The notes under the pieces: model-generated
What the model was told of the DNA's origin: nothing
Seen by the model: the letters and a program-made list of their open reading frames with translations, nothing else
Database searches by the model: none
Shown: positions 53,950-64,000 of the stretch, in pieces
Numbering within the stretch: position 1 is the stretch's first letter
Layout: every line of letters starts with the position of its first letter
NCBI RefSeq assembly: GCF_037038585.1
Contig: NC_092560.1
Span: forward strand, 54,720,049-54,784,048
From: Patagioenas fasciata
Lineage: Eukaryota; Chordata; Aves; Columbiformes; Columbidae
Direction: 5' to 3'
Length of the DNA: 64,000 nt
Translations under genes and position numbers: made by a program

Positions 53950-54400
53950 TGTGGAGAGTTACTGGCTGTGTGCTGTGAACAAGCCAGGGCTTGATGCGGC
54001 TGTGCTACACGGAAGGATTTTCCTGAGACACCAGAGACAAAAGGAAAGTAAACAGAAGCTGCTCTGCCCTCGACCCAGGCTGCAGGAGGGGCGTTGCCGC
54101 TGCGCATGAACAGTCTGTGAACAGTGCCCTGCAGCCAATCACCATAGTGGGGGGGGATGAGTGACTGTGAGTGTAACCAATTGTAGCCTGCACTTGCCGC
54201 ATGGCCTTTTGGTATAGAGTATATAAGGCTTGGAAAAACGTGGTCTCGGGGACATTGATATTCAGTGTTGTTTAAGAGTTCATTAAAGAGTACGGATGGT
54301 AAATTCACATTGAATTAGACTCCTTACTCTCGCCCGGCCCGCCCGTTCGATCAAAGAGCTTATGCCGGCGTCTGGATTCGTCGAATTTACTACCAGTACA
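53950..54400 (+). mobile_element. Solo LTR fossil in unit copy 3 (451 bp)
   Basis: The same LTR at the same site as in copy 2, with the same ATTCAC duplications (53944-53949 and 54401-54406). The two LTRs are nearly identical, so this is one insertion copied by the segmental duplication, not two insertions. Confidence 0.92.
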
Positions 54401-56235
54401 ATTCACACCAGGCTTGAAGCCTTTAGGAAAATGCTGCAGAGAGCCTTGGCTTGTAAGGGCGTGTTGGATGTTAATGAGCCGTCTGCTGCCACGTTCCCAA
54501 ACTGCAGATCCTGAAACAATGAACAAACCTCCAGCAAAGTAAAAGGCAGAAGCGAACTCAAATTTCTGAAGGTGCTTGGGATCCCACAAAGCGGGGATCA
54601 CTGACACAGCTCTGGAGGAAACAACCAGTCCGTGTCCCTGGAGGCTGGTGAAGCAAAAGCCTGCAGACACTGGTCACAGGTGGTAAAGGTGATGTGGAGG
54701 TGGTTCTGATGCCATGTCAGCCCTTCATGTGTGTTTATCATCAGAATGGCCGAGCTCTGACCCCCAGGGCCTGGCAAAGGAGACCTTTTCTCTCAAATGT
54801 TTCTCAAGACTCTGCCTGTGGTCGCTGCGAGGGTATTTGTGTTTGCGATTGGGTTCGGTGCCAAGTGCTGTGGTTTTCTGAGGATTTGGCAATGCCTGTG
54901 AGGTCCCCAAAGCCCATCCAGCTTCTTTCATAGGCCTGGCAGTGGTCCTCAATCACCTAAGCTGTCCCAGTGCCAAACTTGTTTGAATCCTCAATTTGGA
55001 TCCGTGCCCCAGCACTGAAATGCACACCCCAAAATAAAAAAGAGAAGACAATCTATTCCACATTAGCATGACCAGCCCATGCTCCTCAGGTGTTCTTCTT
55101 GCCTCTAACACACTTACTGCTACGCATAGACCACTCTCTTCCTGCACTCCCATGTCTCTCACTGACCTTTCACTCTTGTCTTCCAGTAACGGGCCAACAC
55201 TCCAGGAGGTTCATGCTTCCTCCAGGCTCACGGATGTTTCCTGAGATCCATCCCAGCGTGGGGAGTGTAAGAGAGGAGCAGAGCAGGGTCACCTCATTGG
55301 GCATGACTGAGCACAGCCGCCTCCAGCAGCAGCCATTTTGCATCTCCCAGGTACAGCCATGCCCACAAAATGAAAATATCACTGCCATCTATGATTAGCC
55401 CAAGAGAGGCCTTTCTTCCTTCCGTATTCCCAAGAAAATCTTCCTCTTATTCCTCCTCTACTTGCGGACATCAACTGCTTTCCATTTCTGGGCTCAGACA
55501 TTCACTAAATGGAAGGATTCACTAAAGCCATCAGCCATCCCATTACTTCTCCCTGACACGCCCCAACCCTCTCCCTGAGTGCTTGTCTTTTTATGACCAT
55601 CTGTGCAGCAAGAGTAGTCACAGGAAAGCACCAAATACATAAAAACTGGTGCCGAGCAAAGTGCTGTACAGACCTGATGAGTCGCCTCTGTGGCTGTGTC
55701 CTTCCTGGAAGGTGTCTGTCCCGAGAAGGGGATCCAGCTTCTGCCATGAGAGGCACATGAGAGTGTCCATGCGCCTGGGCAGGAAAAGGGTGGCTTTTGC
55801 CAGACTACCCTTCATCTGAACCACTTAGATATCTACTTCTGGATGGAGACAGGGCAGCAGGGGTTTTTTAGTTTATTGGTGGGTTTGGTTTTTTGTTTTG
55901 GTTTTTGTTTGTTTGTTTGTTTGTTTGGTTTGGTTTTTTGTGTGTGTGGGGGGGTTCTGGTTTTGTTTTGTTTTGTTTTCTTTTGTATTGTTTTGTTTCG
56001 TTTTGTTTTTGTAGACGCAAAAATGTGTCTGTATCTGAGTAGCTGGCGAATGTTTTTCAAGGAGGACTCCTCGTAGACATTATTTGATTGAAATAATTGT
56101 ATTTATTTTTCAGAGTAGACTAGATTCCCTTTTTAGGAAGCATTATTATTTTTTTTTTTCTTCACATTACTTCCTTTGAGAGATGGTGTGAATTTTGGGT
56201 TGTCCTGTGCAGGGACAGCAGTTGGACTCGATGAT

Positions 56236-58561
56236 CCATTTCCTCTTGTCCTATCACTTGCTATCACTTGGGAGAAGAGACCGACACCCTTCCTGCTACA
56301 ACCTCCTTTCAGGCAGTTGCAAACAGCAATAAGGTCTCCCCTGAGCCTCCTGTTCTCCAGGCTGAACAGCCCCAGCTCCCTCAGCCGCTCCCATCACACT
56401 TGTGCTCCAGCCCCTCACCAGCTTCGTCGCCTCCTCTGCACTCTCTACTCCCTCAGTGTCCTTCTGATGAGGAGAGGCCCAAAACTGAACACAGGATTCA
56501 AGGTGGGGCCTCACCAGTGCCTGGTACAGAGACACAATCACTTCTCTAGTCCTGCTGGCCACACTATTCCTGATACAAGCCAGGATGCTGGTGGCCTTTT
56601 TGGCCACCCGGGCACACGCTGGCTCATGTTCAGCCACTGTCACCAACACAGCCAGGTCCTCTTCCTTTCCAGCCACTCTCCCCTGAGCCTGGAGCGTTCA
56701 TGGGGTTGTTGTGACCCAAGTGCAGGGCCCGGCACTTTGGCCTTGTTAAACCTCACACGGTTGGCCTCAGCCCAACCATCCAGCTGGTCCAGATCCCTCT
56801 GTATAGCCATCCAACCCTCCCGCAGATCAACACTCCCACCCAACTTGGTGTCATCTGCAGACTTACTGAGGGTGCACTCAATCCCCTCATCCAGATCATT
56901 GATAAAGAGATTAAACAGAGCCGGCCCCAGTACTGAGCCCTGGGGAACAAGGTGGATGGATGATGGCAGAGCGGTTGATGTGGTCTACCTTGACTTCAGT
57001 AAAGCCTTTGACACAGTCCCTCACAGCATCCTCACAGCTAAATTGAGGAGGTGTGGTCTAGACAATAGAGTAGTGAGGTGGGTTGCAAACTGGCTTAAAG
57101 AGAGAAGCCAGAGAGTGGTGGTCAATGGTGCGGAGTCCAGTTGGAGGCCAGTATCTAGTGGAGTGCCTCAGGGGTCAGTACTGGGGCCAATATTATTCAA
57201 TATATTCATTAATGATTTAGACGAGGGAATTGAGTGTACTATCGGCAAGTTTGCTGATGACACTAAGCTGGGAGGAGTGGCTGACACGCCAGAAGGCTGT
57301 GCTGCCATCCAGCGGGACCTGGACAGGCTGGAGAGTTGGGCGGGGGATAACCTGATGGAATTTAACAAGAGAAAGTGTAGAGTCCTGCATCTGGGCAGGA
57401 ACAATCCCAAGTTCCAGTATAGGTTGGGGCATGACCTATTAGAGAGCAGTGGAGGGGAAAGGGACCTGGGGGTCCTGGTGGACAACAGGATGACCATGAG
57501 CCAGCACTGTGCCCTTGTGGCCAGGAAGGCCAATGGCATCCTGGGGTGTATTACAAGGGGGGTGGTCAGTAGATCGAGAGAGGTCCTCCTTCCCCTCTAC
57601 TCCGCCCTGGTGAGACCCCATCTGGAATATTGTGTCCAGTTCTGGGCCCCTCAGTTCAAGAAGGACAGGGAACTGCGGGAGAGGGTCCAGCGTAGGGCAA
57701 CAAAGATGATTAAGGGAGTGGAGCACCTCCCTTATGAAGAAAGGCTGAGGGAGCTGGGGCTCTTTAGTTTGGAGAAGAGGAGACTGAGGGGTGACCTTAT
57801 TAATGTTTATAAATATATAAAGGGTGAGTGCCACGAGGATGGAGTCAGGCTCTTCTCAGTGGCAAACAATGATAGGACAAGGGGCAATGGGATCAAGCTG
57901 GAACACAAGAGGTTCCACTTAAATTTGAGAAAGAACTTCTTCTCAGTGAGGGTAACAGAGCACTGGAACAGGCTACCCAGGGAGGTTGTGGAGTCTCCTT
58001 CCCTGGAGACATTCAAAGCCCGCCTGGACACATTCCTGTGTGACCTCACCTAGGCGTTCCTGCTCCAGCAGGGGGATTGGACTAGATGATCTTTTGAGGT
58101 CCCTTCCAATCCCAAACATACTGTGATACTGTGAACAGCCCCTCCTGACCGGCCACCAACTGGATTTGGCTCCGTTCACCACAACTCTTTGGGCCCAGCC
58201 CTCCAGCCAATTCTTTATCCATCGCAGAGTCTACCCACCCAGCCCATGAGCTGCAGCTTCTCCAGGAGAATGCTGTGCGTTATGGTGTCAAAGGCCTTAC
58301 TGAAGTCTAAGTACACAACATCCACAGCCTTTCCCTCAGCTACTACTTGGGTCATCTTCTTGTAGAGCGACATCAGGTTGGTCAAACCTTTCATAAACCC
58401 ATATTGACTAGGCCTGATGATACAGTTCTCTCGTAAGCGACGAGTGATGTTACTCAAGATCTGGGTACCTGGAGCACAACTGTTCTGAGTATTAAAGACT
58501 GAGGCAAAGGCGGCATCTAGTACCTCAGCCTTTCCACCTTTTTCACCCCCTCACCACCTGG
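56236..58561 (-). mobile_element. Older CR1 LINE, copy 3, split by a nested CR1
   Basis: The same minus-strand CR1 as in units 1 and 2, divided into 56236-56949 and 58138-58561 by the younger plus-strand CR1. Confidence 0.85.
56950..58132 (+). mobile_element. Young 5'-truncated CR1 LINE nested in unit copy 3
   Basis: A 1,183-bp insertion flanked by GAACA (56945-56949 and 58133-58137). It encodes the last 367 residues of CR1 ORF2 without interruption (56950-58053, TAG stop): RT motifs [22 protein letters not shown] and catalytic FADD (57250-57261), then the C-terminal region [15 protein letters not shown] and [20 protein letters not shown]. The 3' end is GGACTAGATGATC, then TCCCTTCCAATCCC, then the 8-bp tail TACTGTGA twice. 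Endonuclease and N-terminal RT are absent through 5' truncation, so it cannot act by itself. It is missing from units 1 and 2 and therefore recent. Confidence 0.95.
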
Positions 58562-59204
58562 ATTTCTCCTTTCGTGCTCGGCCAGCTCCAACGCTTTGTC
58601 ATGTGGTTACATGGTTAGTTTATCCTCAAGCCACTGAGAGCTTCTGTAAGCGGTGAGACAGCAGACACCTTAAACAAAGTCCATCCTCTGTGCTACCCAC
58701 CCTCGGAAATCCCTAGAAATCTCTACAGAGCCACCAAAGGAGCAGCTTCGCTGCTGTTCTGAGCAGCCAGCCAGCTGAACACCAGGCTCTGGGACACAGC
58801 GGAGGGCAACAGGGAGGTCCCGAGGAGAAATGAGGGCAAAGGGGGGCCTGGAGGCACCCCAAGGACACCCAGGTGCGCAGGGCTAAGCTGGCCTGTGCCT
58901 GCCAATGGGACACCCTGCCCCTCCCTGCCCAAGTGCAGGGTCACAGTGGGGCCCGTTGTGACCTCACTTGGTGACGCCCACTGCACCGCATGTGCTCAGC
59001 GCAGCTGCGGGCCCCAGCCCACACTGTCCGGCAGGACGGTGACAGGAGAGGGTGTGCGAGCACGGAGACGGCGACTGGCCCCCGAGCGCAGCCCACCTCT
59101 TTCAGAGAACTGGAGAATCGGAGACTTCTTTTGGTTGGAAGCGACCCCTGAGGTCATCGAATCCAACCATATCCCAATTCTAGCTGCCCCCGGCAGACTC
59201 CCCT

Positions 59205-59343
59205 CTGCCCCCGGCAGACTCGTGGCGAGGACTCCTCGAGCGCAACCCACGTCCTTCCCCGCTGCCCCCGGCAGACTCGTGGCGAGGACTCCTCGAGCAC
59301 AACCCCCGTCCTTCCCCACTGCCCCCGGCAGACTCGTGGCGTT
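59205..59343. repeat. 57-bp tandem repeat 5' of MROH copy 3
   Basis: Same 57-bp unit and same number of copies as before MROH copies 1 and 2. Confidence 0.9.
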
Positions 59344-59395
59344 GCGCCAAAGCTTCCCCCTTCACCAGCCCAGCCTCTTTCCTCCAACCCGAAAG

Positions 59396-62300
59396 ATGGC
59401 GGAGAAACTTCTCAGGATGGCCCTGAAGGAGGACAGGGCTCCTCAGGAGAGCAGCTCTCCAGTGGAGTCCCATGTGCTATGCCTGGCCCAGCAACTGGAG
59501 ATGGGTGAGTGAGGGGCCCTGATTTTCTGGAAAGAGCGGGGGGCCAGTGAGAGCTCCCTGTTCAACGCCAGGATCACGTTTCCCTGCGCGCTGGCAGGGG
59601 CGTCCCACGGGTGGTGGGCGTGATGCTGCCTGAATGGCAGGGCTGCTCCGAGCTGGGAGCCAGCCCCAGCTCATCCTCTGCGGGCTGAAGCGAGTTCTTC
59701 ACCCGCTGCACTGGGGGCTTCCCGCATCCTGCCTGGCTCCAGCATCGCAGCCCATCTGCCGGGCACCCTCCAGCACTGACACGCAGGGGAAGACTGTGCC
59801 AGGGCAAACGGCACAGGGCTGGATGGGGGGCAGAGCTCCTTCCTCTGCTCTTTCCTGCCTGCGCACCCTCCCTGTAGCCCTCCCTGCTCTCCTCCTTTCT
59901 TAGATGCCAGCTGGTTACCAGTGTACCACCTGGAACCAGAACATGTGGATGTCATCACGGCCTTTGTCAGCAGCCCGGAAAAGGTAACTGTGGCCATTTG
60001 GAAGGCGGCTGAGCTGGTGTCTGCTGACAGGGGCTCTGCTGCAGGGCTGCTGGAGGGCGCTGGCTGGGCAGAGCTGCTTCTGCCAGGTCTCCATCCGGCG
60101 CTGCACCCCCAGCGCTGCAGTGCCACTGGCCGTGTGTCCCCATCTCATGCTCCCTGTTTGTCTCTCTGTCCCCCGGCTGCCAGGACGAGGAACGGAAGCT
60201 GAAGTTCCTTAAAAGCGTGGCTATGCTCTTCAGAGCCGCAACGTACAACGGTTTGTCCCAGGGCCTAGATCTGTTCTGCCAGAGATACAAACTGGCAGAG
60301 AATATCAAGGTGAGGGGATAGGCGCTGGCTCCGGGGAAGGGGACAAGGCCCCCAGCACCAGCGCTTGTAAGGACAGCGTTGGGCGGGGCAAGGGGCTGAT
60401 GGCACTGGGTGCTGGCAAGCTGCCAGCTCCAATCCTGGCTGTGCACTGCAGGTGCTGCTGGAAGAAGAGCCCAGGGACCAGCTGCACACAGCGGTGCGGC
60501 GGAGCGCCATGTTTGCCATGGCCGAGATGAGGTACCTGCCCATCCCTCCCGGGGACTCCTGCCCCAGAGCCCCGTGTCCACCTGCACGAGGCCTCCGGGC
60601 ACTGCTCCCCGCACCAGTGTCCAACCGGCCTCTCTCTCTTTGCAGCTTCGTGGAGGCGGTGCTGGAGGGGAAAGAGATAGGCCTCCTCCGCACGTGCTTC
60701 TCCAGCATCTTCCTGCTTCCTCCAAAAGAAGAAATGCAGGACCTGAAACCTTTCCTGTACTTCACAGTAAGTGCTGGGTGACAAAGCAGCCCACGAGTCC
60801 TGCCTTGGTGCTGGGAGTTCAGCTCAGTGTCCCGGGGGTGAGGGGGACAGCGGGAAACACGGCCACAACTCGTTGTCTCCCTTGCAGACCATGAAAGGCA
60901 TGGACACCATGCTAGTTGCAGTGGTGCTCAACTCTCCCACCTCCGGAGTCATCGAGACGATGCAGAGTATCTTCCAGGTCTGGCATGTGCAAAGAGTGGG
61001 CTTGACAAGGGCTGTTCTTCACCCTGGGGGACAGGGTGCCCACTGCTGAGTGGACAGTCCCACCCCGTGCCATGCAGAGAGCGCACTGCAGGGTGGTGCC
61101 CACCTCCCTGGGGGAACCAGGGGCTGCCCACCAGGCTCTTCCACAGCACAGTGGCCACACAGGGTGGCATCTGCCTTCCTGCCTGGCTAGAGGGCTGGCC
61201 GGGGGCATTTGTCCCAAGCCTGCCGTGGACCCCAGGGCACGAAACCACTAGAGGCTTTGCTCCAGATCAGAGGAAGCTTTAATGGACTGGGCGAGTCCCG
61301 CCCAGGACTTGAGCACTGGAGTGGTGGCTGCTCCCAGGGCTCACCAGCAGCTTCTCTCTCCCCAGATGCTCTTGACCTTCACCACCTCGGAGAGGGCATC
61401 TGTGCGGGAGAGGGCCGTGGGCAGGATGAGGGTGCTCAGCTTCCTGCTGGCCAACTACTCCTCACTAAAGGTAACGACCAGGCACACCCCGCTCTGCCAG
61501 GAGCCAGCTCTGCCCCAGTCCTGTTTCGGCTGGGGCTGCCCAAGGAGCCTGGAGGGAGCACAGGCCTGGCAGCTTTCCCCGCATGGGGCTGTTCGGCAAG
61601 ACGGGTTCCGCAGGGCCATGCAAACCTCTGACCCACCTGGATCCAGCCCTGGGCACACACATGGGTTCAGGGCTTTGGCCCCAGGTGCCCTCAAGCCCTC
61701 TGCTCTTCCTCATCCCTCGCCCAGGCCGATCCCAATGAGGAGAGACACGCCTCCTGTGCAGGGATGCAAATGCCAATCATTGGACAGCTGCTGGGACATC
61801 TCCTGCTACTCCTCTCATTCAAGGAAGAAGAGACCAGCCGCTTGGCTTTGGACGCTCTTTGTCTCCTCTTCCAATTCAAGTATCAGCAACGCTGTAAGAG
61901 AAGCTGTGGTGGGACGGGTTCCCCTGCACACCAACATCACCCAGTAGCTCTGCTCGTCTTCCTGACGGGTTGCCACAGACAGTTGTGCTGCTTGCCGGAG
62001 GCACCACCTTGTCACCAGCACTGCCCTTCCTCTGCTCCTGACCCCCACGCTCTCTCCCAGGCTGTTGATGGTGCCATGTAGCTCAGCTGCTCCACAGGAG
62101 CATGGGAGGCAGCCCCACGCCGCATCTTCCCGTCTCTCCCAGCTAGCCTGTATCCCTGCCCCGCGGCACTCCGGCCAGGCGAGCTGTCCCCCACGTCACC
62201 ATTATTCCAGGCATCGGGGACTGAACTGTGGGGCTGCATGCAGAGCTCTAGGACCTTGGAGTTTCCAGGGCCAGAACCACTCGCACACGTACACTGGAGG

Positions 62301-63981
62301 CGGATCAGCCTTTCCGTGGCACCGTTCTCCACCACCTCCTCCCCTGATGGCGGGTCATAACCTCCCTCCTCGGCCATTCCAAGATCAAAGCTTTTTCCAG
62401 TATTGGGGAAGCTGCTGCATCTTGTCGACTCTTCTGTGTTTGCCCTGCTCTTTAGGGGCGACACTGACAGAGGAGAATACACAGCTCCAAGGGGACTTGG
62501 AAGCCGAGACCACCTCCTTGCGCACTTCGCCCAGCGCCACTCACATTATCGAGGTAACGAGCTCCCCCCTTGCTGGCACTCTTGGCCGTGGCATCAGCAG
62601 GGGAATGGTGAGAGCGAAGGCGTCCACAATCAGCGGGCTGGCGTGGCCTCCCTGTCCCTGCTGAGAGGCTTCCTGCTGTCCCTGAGCAGGGACGATGCGA
62701 GGGCTGCGCTCCAGTGTCCCAGCAGCAGCCCCCGTCCTCCCGGCCACCAGCAAGCCCTGGCTGGCAGCAGGGTCCACACCTTGTGCCCATGACCCCAACC
62801 CTCCTCCCTCACCCTGGGCCCTCTCTTCTCATCCTCCCCAGCAGTCACTGCTGCCCCTGCTGCCAGCGTTGCTGCGGGCACTGCCGCCAGCACTGCCGGG
62901 TGCCTCTGCAGGGCTGCTGGCACTGCCCAGCTAAGCAGCAGCTTCAGGGCCCTCAGTGTGACATGGCTGCGCTGCCTGCCTTCCTCCCTTAGTCCTTTGC
63001 GGAGTACCTCCAGCCTTCTGAGAGGTCAGACCTTGTCCGGGTGTTCATCGAGGCAACGACCGACTCCAGCACCTTTGACAAGGAGGCGGCCAGAAGTGTG
63101 CTGGACATGGCCAAGGGAAACCCGGACTTGTGGCTGGTGGATGTAAGTGGCCTACAGCCTGTTGCTGGATTGCCCCGCCCTTCAGCCCTGTCAGACCTTG
63201 TTCCTCCCTCCATCCCTCTCTTCCTCCCAAACCCCGGTGTCTCGGGCACCTGAAGCCACCTCAAGGCGGCACAGAGGGATGGCAAGGGCAGCTGAGGAAA
63301 TGGCCGCACTCCAGTGGCTGCGCCATCCTCACCTGTGTCCCCTCCAGGTGCCAAAGATCACGAGCTGCATCCACAAAACCCTGGGATGCATCAAGACAGT
63401 CCCAGCCCGGCAGAGCGTGGAGTCCCTAATGGTCCCCATGGCTGACAAATGCCCTCAGGAGGTGGTGACAACACTGCTGCAGGTCGCTCCAGGAGGAGAC
63501 AGGTACTGTCCCCAAACGCCACGAGGGCTTGTTCCCTGTGGGGAGAGGGGCCTGGAGACGCTCTGGCTGCCAGAGCCAAGGAATCCTGCAGAACACACAC
63601 GAGGAGCAGGACCCTCCATCCCACCATGCGTTCCAGCCCAGGGGGTCAGCCAGGCCCACAGCAGGCAAAGCTGAACAAGCAAGCCTGAGCACACCCCATG
63701 CTCCTGCCCAGCCCACAGGGAGCACCAGCTCAGCCCTCTGCTGCTGCCCAGGGCATCCCAACCATCCTGCAGGGCTGAGCGCGGCCACGCTGCTGTGGCC
63801 AAGGCTGCCCTGCTGACAGAGCGCTCTGGCTTGCAGCACTGCCCTGGCACTGTGGGAGGTGATGTTCTCCGTGCCCCAGACTGTGCGGAGCATTTTGAGG
63901 GAGCTGCTCAGCCAGCTCTGGGACCTGAAGAGCAGGCTCTTCTGCACACACCTGGAGGACTACTGCCTCGTTCGCTTGGCT
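59396..63981 (+). CDS. MROH-family protein, copy 3, exons 1-12 (gene cut by window end)
   Basis: Exons sit 28,691 bp downstream of copy 1: 59396-59504, 59904-59983, 60184-60309, 60452-60531, 60646-60766, 60888-60977, 61366-61470, 61725-61893, 62456-62553, 62993-63142, 63348-63502, 63837-63981. The exon 12 donor (GTGAGT) is followed by 13 more bases before the window ends. The 1428 coding bases carry the copy 2 residues at the four variable sites (Thr, Glu, Glu, Ser), and I saw no coding difference from copy 2. The remaining seven exons should lie to the right of the window. Confidence 0.85.
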
Positions 63982-64000
63982 GTGAGTTACCGGAAAAAGC

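Larger units (their letters stand above)
53642..64000 (+). repeat. Tandem segmental duplication, unit copy 3 (cut by window end)
   Basis: Third unit, sharing the LTR and the 17-bp deletion with copy 2, plus its own 1,188-bp CR1 insertion at 56950-58137. The window ends just after exon 12 of its MROH gene, so the array extends further. Confidence 0.95.

Overview
The window is vertebrate nuclear DNA and almost certainly from a bird. Evidence: short GT-AG introns, several CR1 LINE fragments with the avian-type 8-bp tail (ATTCTGTG or TACTGTGA repeats), LTRs of avian type, and a complete ALDH7A1 gene close to its human counterpart. No prokaryotic feature was seen.

Layout. (1) 1-7780: gene-poor, AT-rich DNA with a solo LTR fossil (about 5505-6064) and a small tandem repeat (about 3321-3590). 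(2) 8221-24274, minus strand: ALDH7A1 (antiquitin), all 18 coding exons. They splice into one 533-codon frame, with catalytic Glu290 and Cys324 and both the mitochondrial and the downstream in-frame Met. A CpG-rich promoter and a 500-bp CTGCC-rich minisatellite lie just 5' of it. (3) 25000-26580: spacer in which I see no gene. (4) 26581-64000, plus strand: a head-to-tail array of a ~13.3-13.7 kb unit. Two copies are complete and a third runs off the window end. Each unit carries the same 19-exon gene, a 765-residue HEAT-type protein of the maestro (MROH) family that is greatly expanded in birds. Copies 1 and 2 have a fully open spliced frame; copy 3 shows exons 1-12.

The array keeps a readable history. 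Copy 1 has an empty site where copies 2 and 3 carry the same solo LTR with 6-bp target duplications. Copy 3 alone has a further 1,188-bp CR1 insertion nested inside an older, opposite-strand CR1. The simplest order is: LTR inserted in the ancestor of copies 2 and 3, that unit duplicated, then CR1 inserted in copy 3. Copies 1 and 2 differ at five coding bases, four of them amino-acid changing; copies 2 and 3 show no coding difference in the shared exons.

ALDH7A1 is a metabolic housekeeping gene (lysine catabolism, aldehyde detoxification) and has no obvious functional link to the MROH array. In human, ALDH7A1 is head-to-head with PHAX; here the first gene upstream is the MROH array, so the array probably marks a lineage-specific insertion or breakpoint. 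Exon limits were found by reading splice sites and checking that codon phase closes across every junction. No alignment or database search was run.
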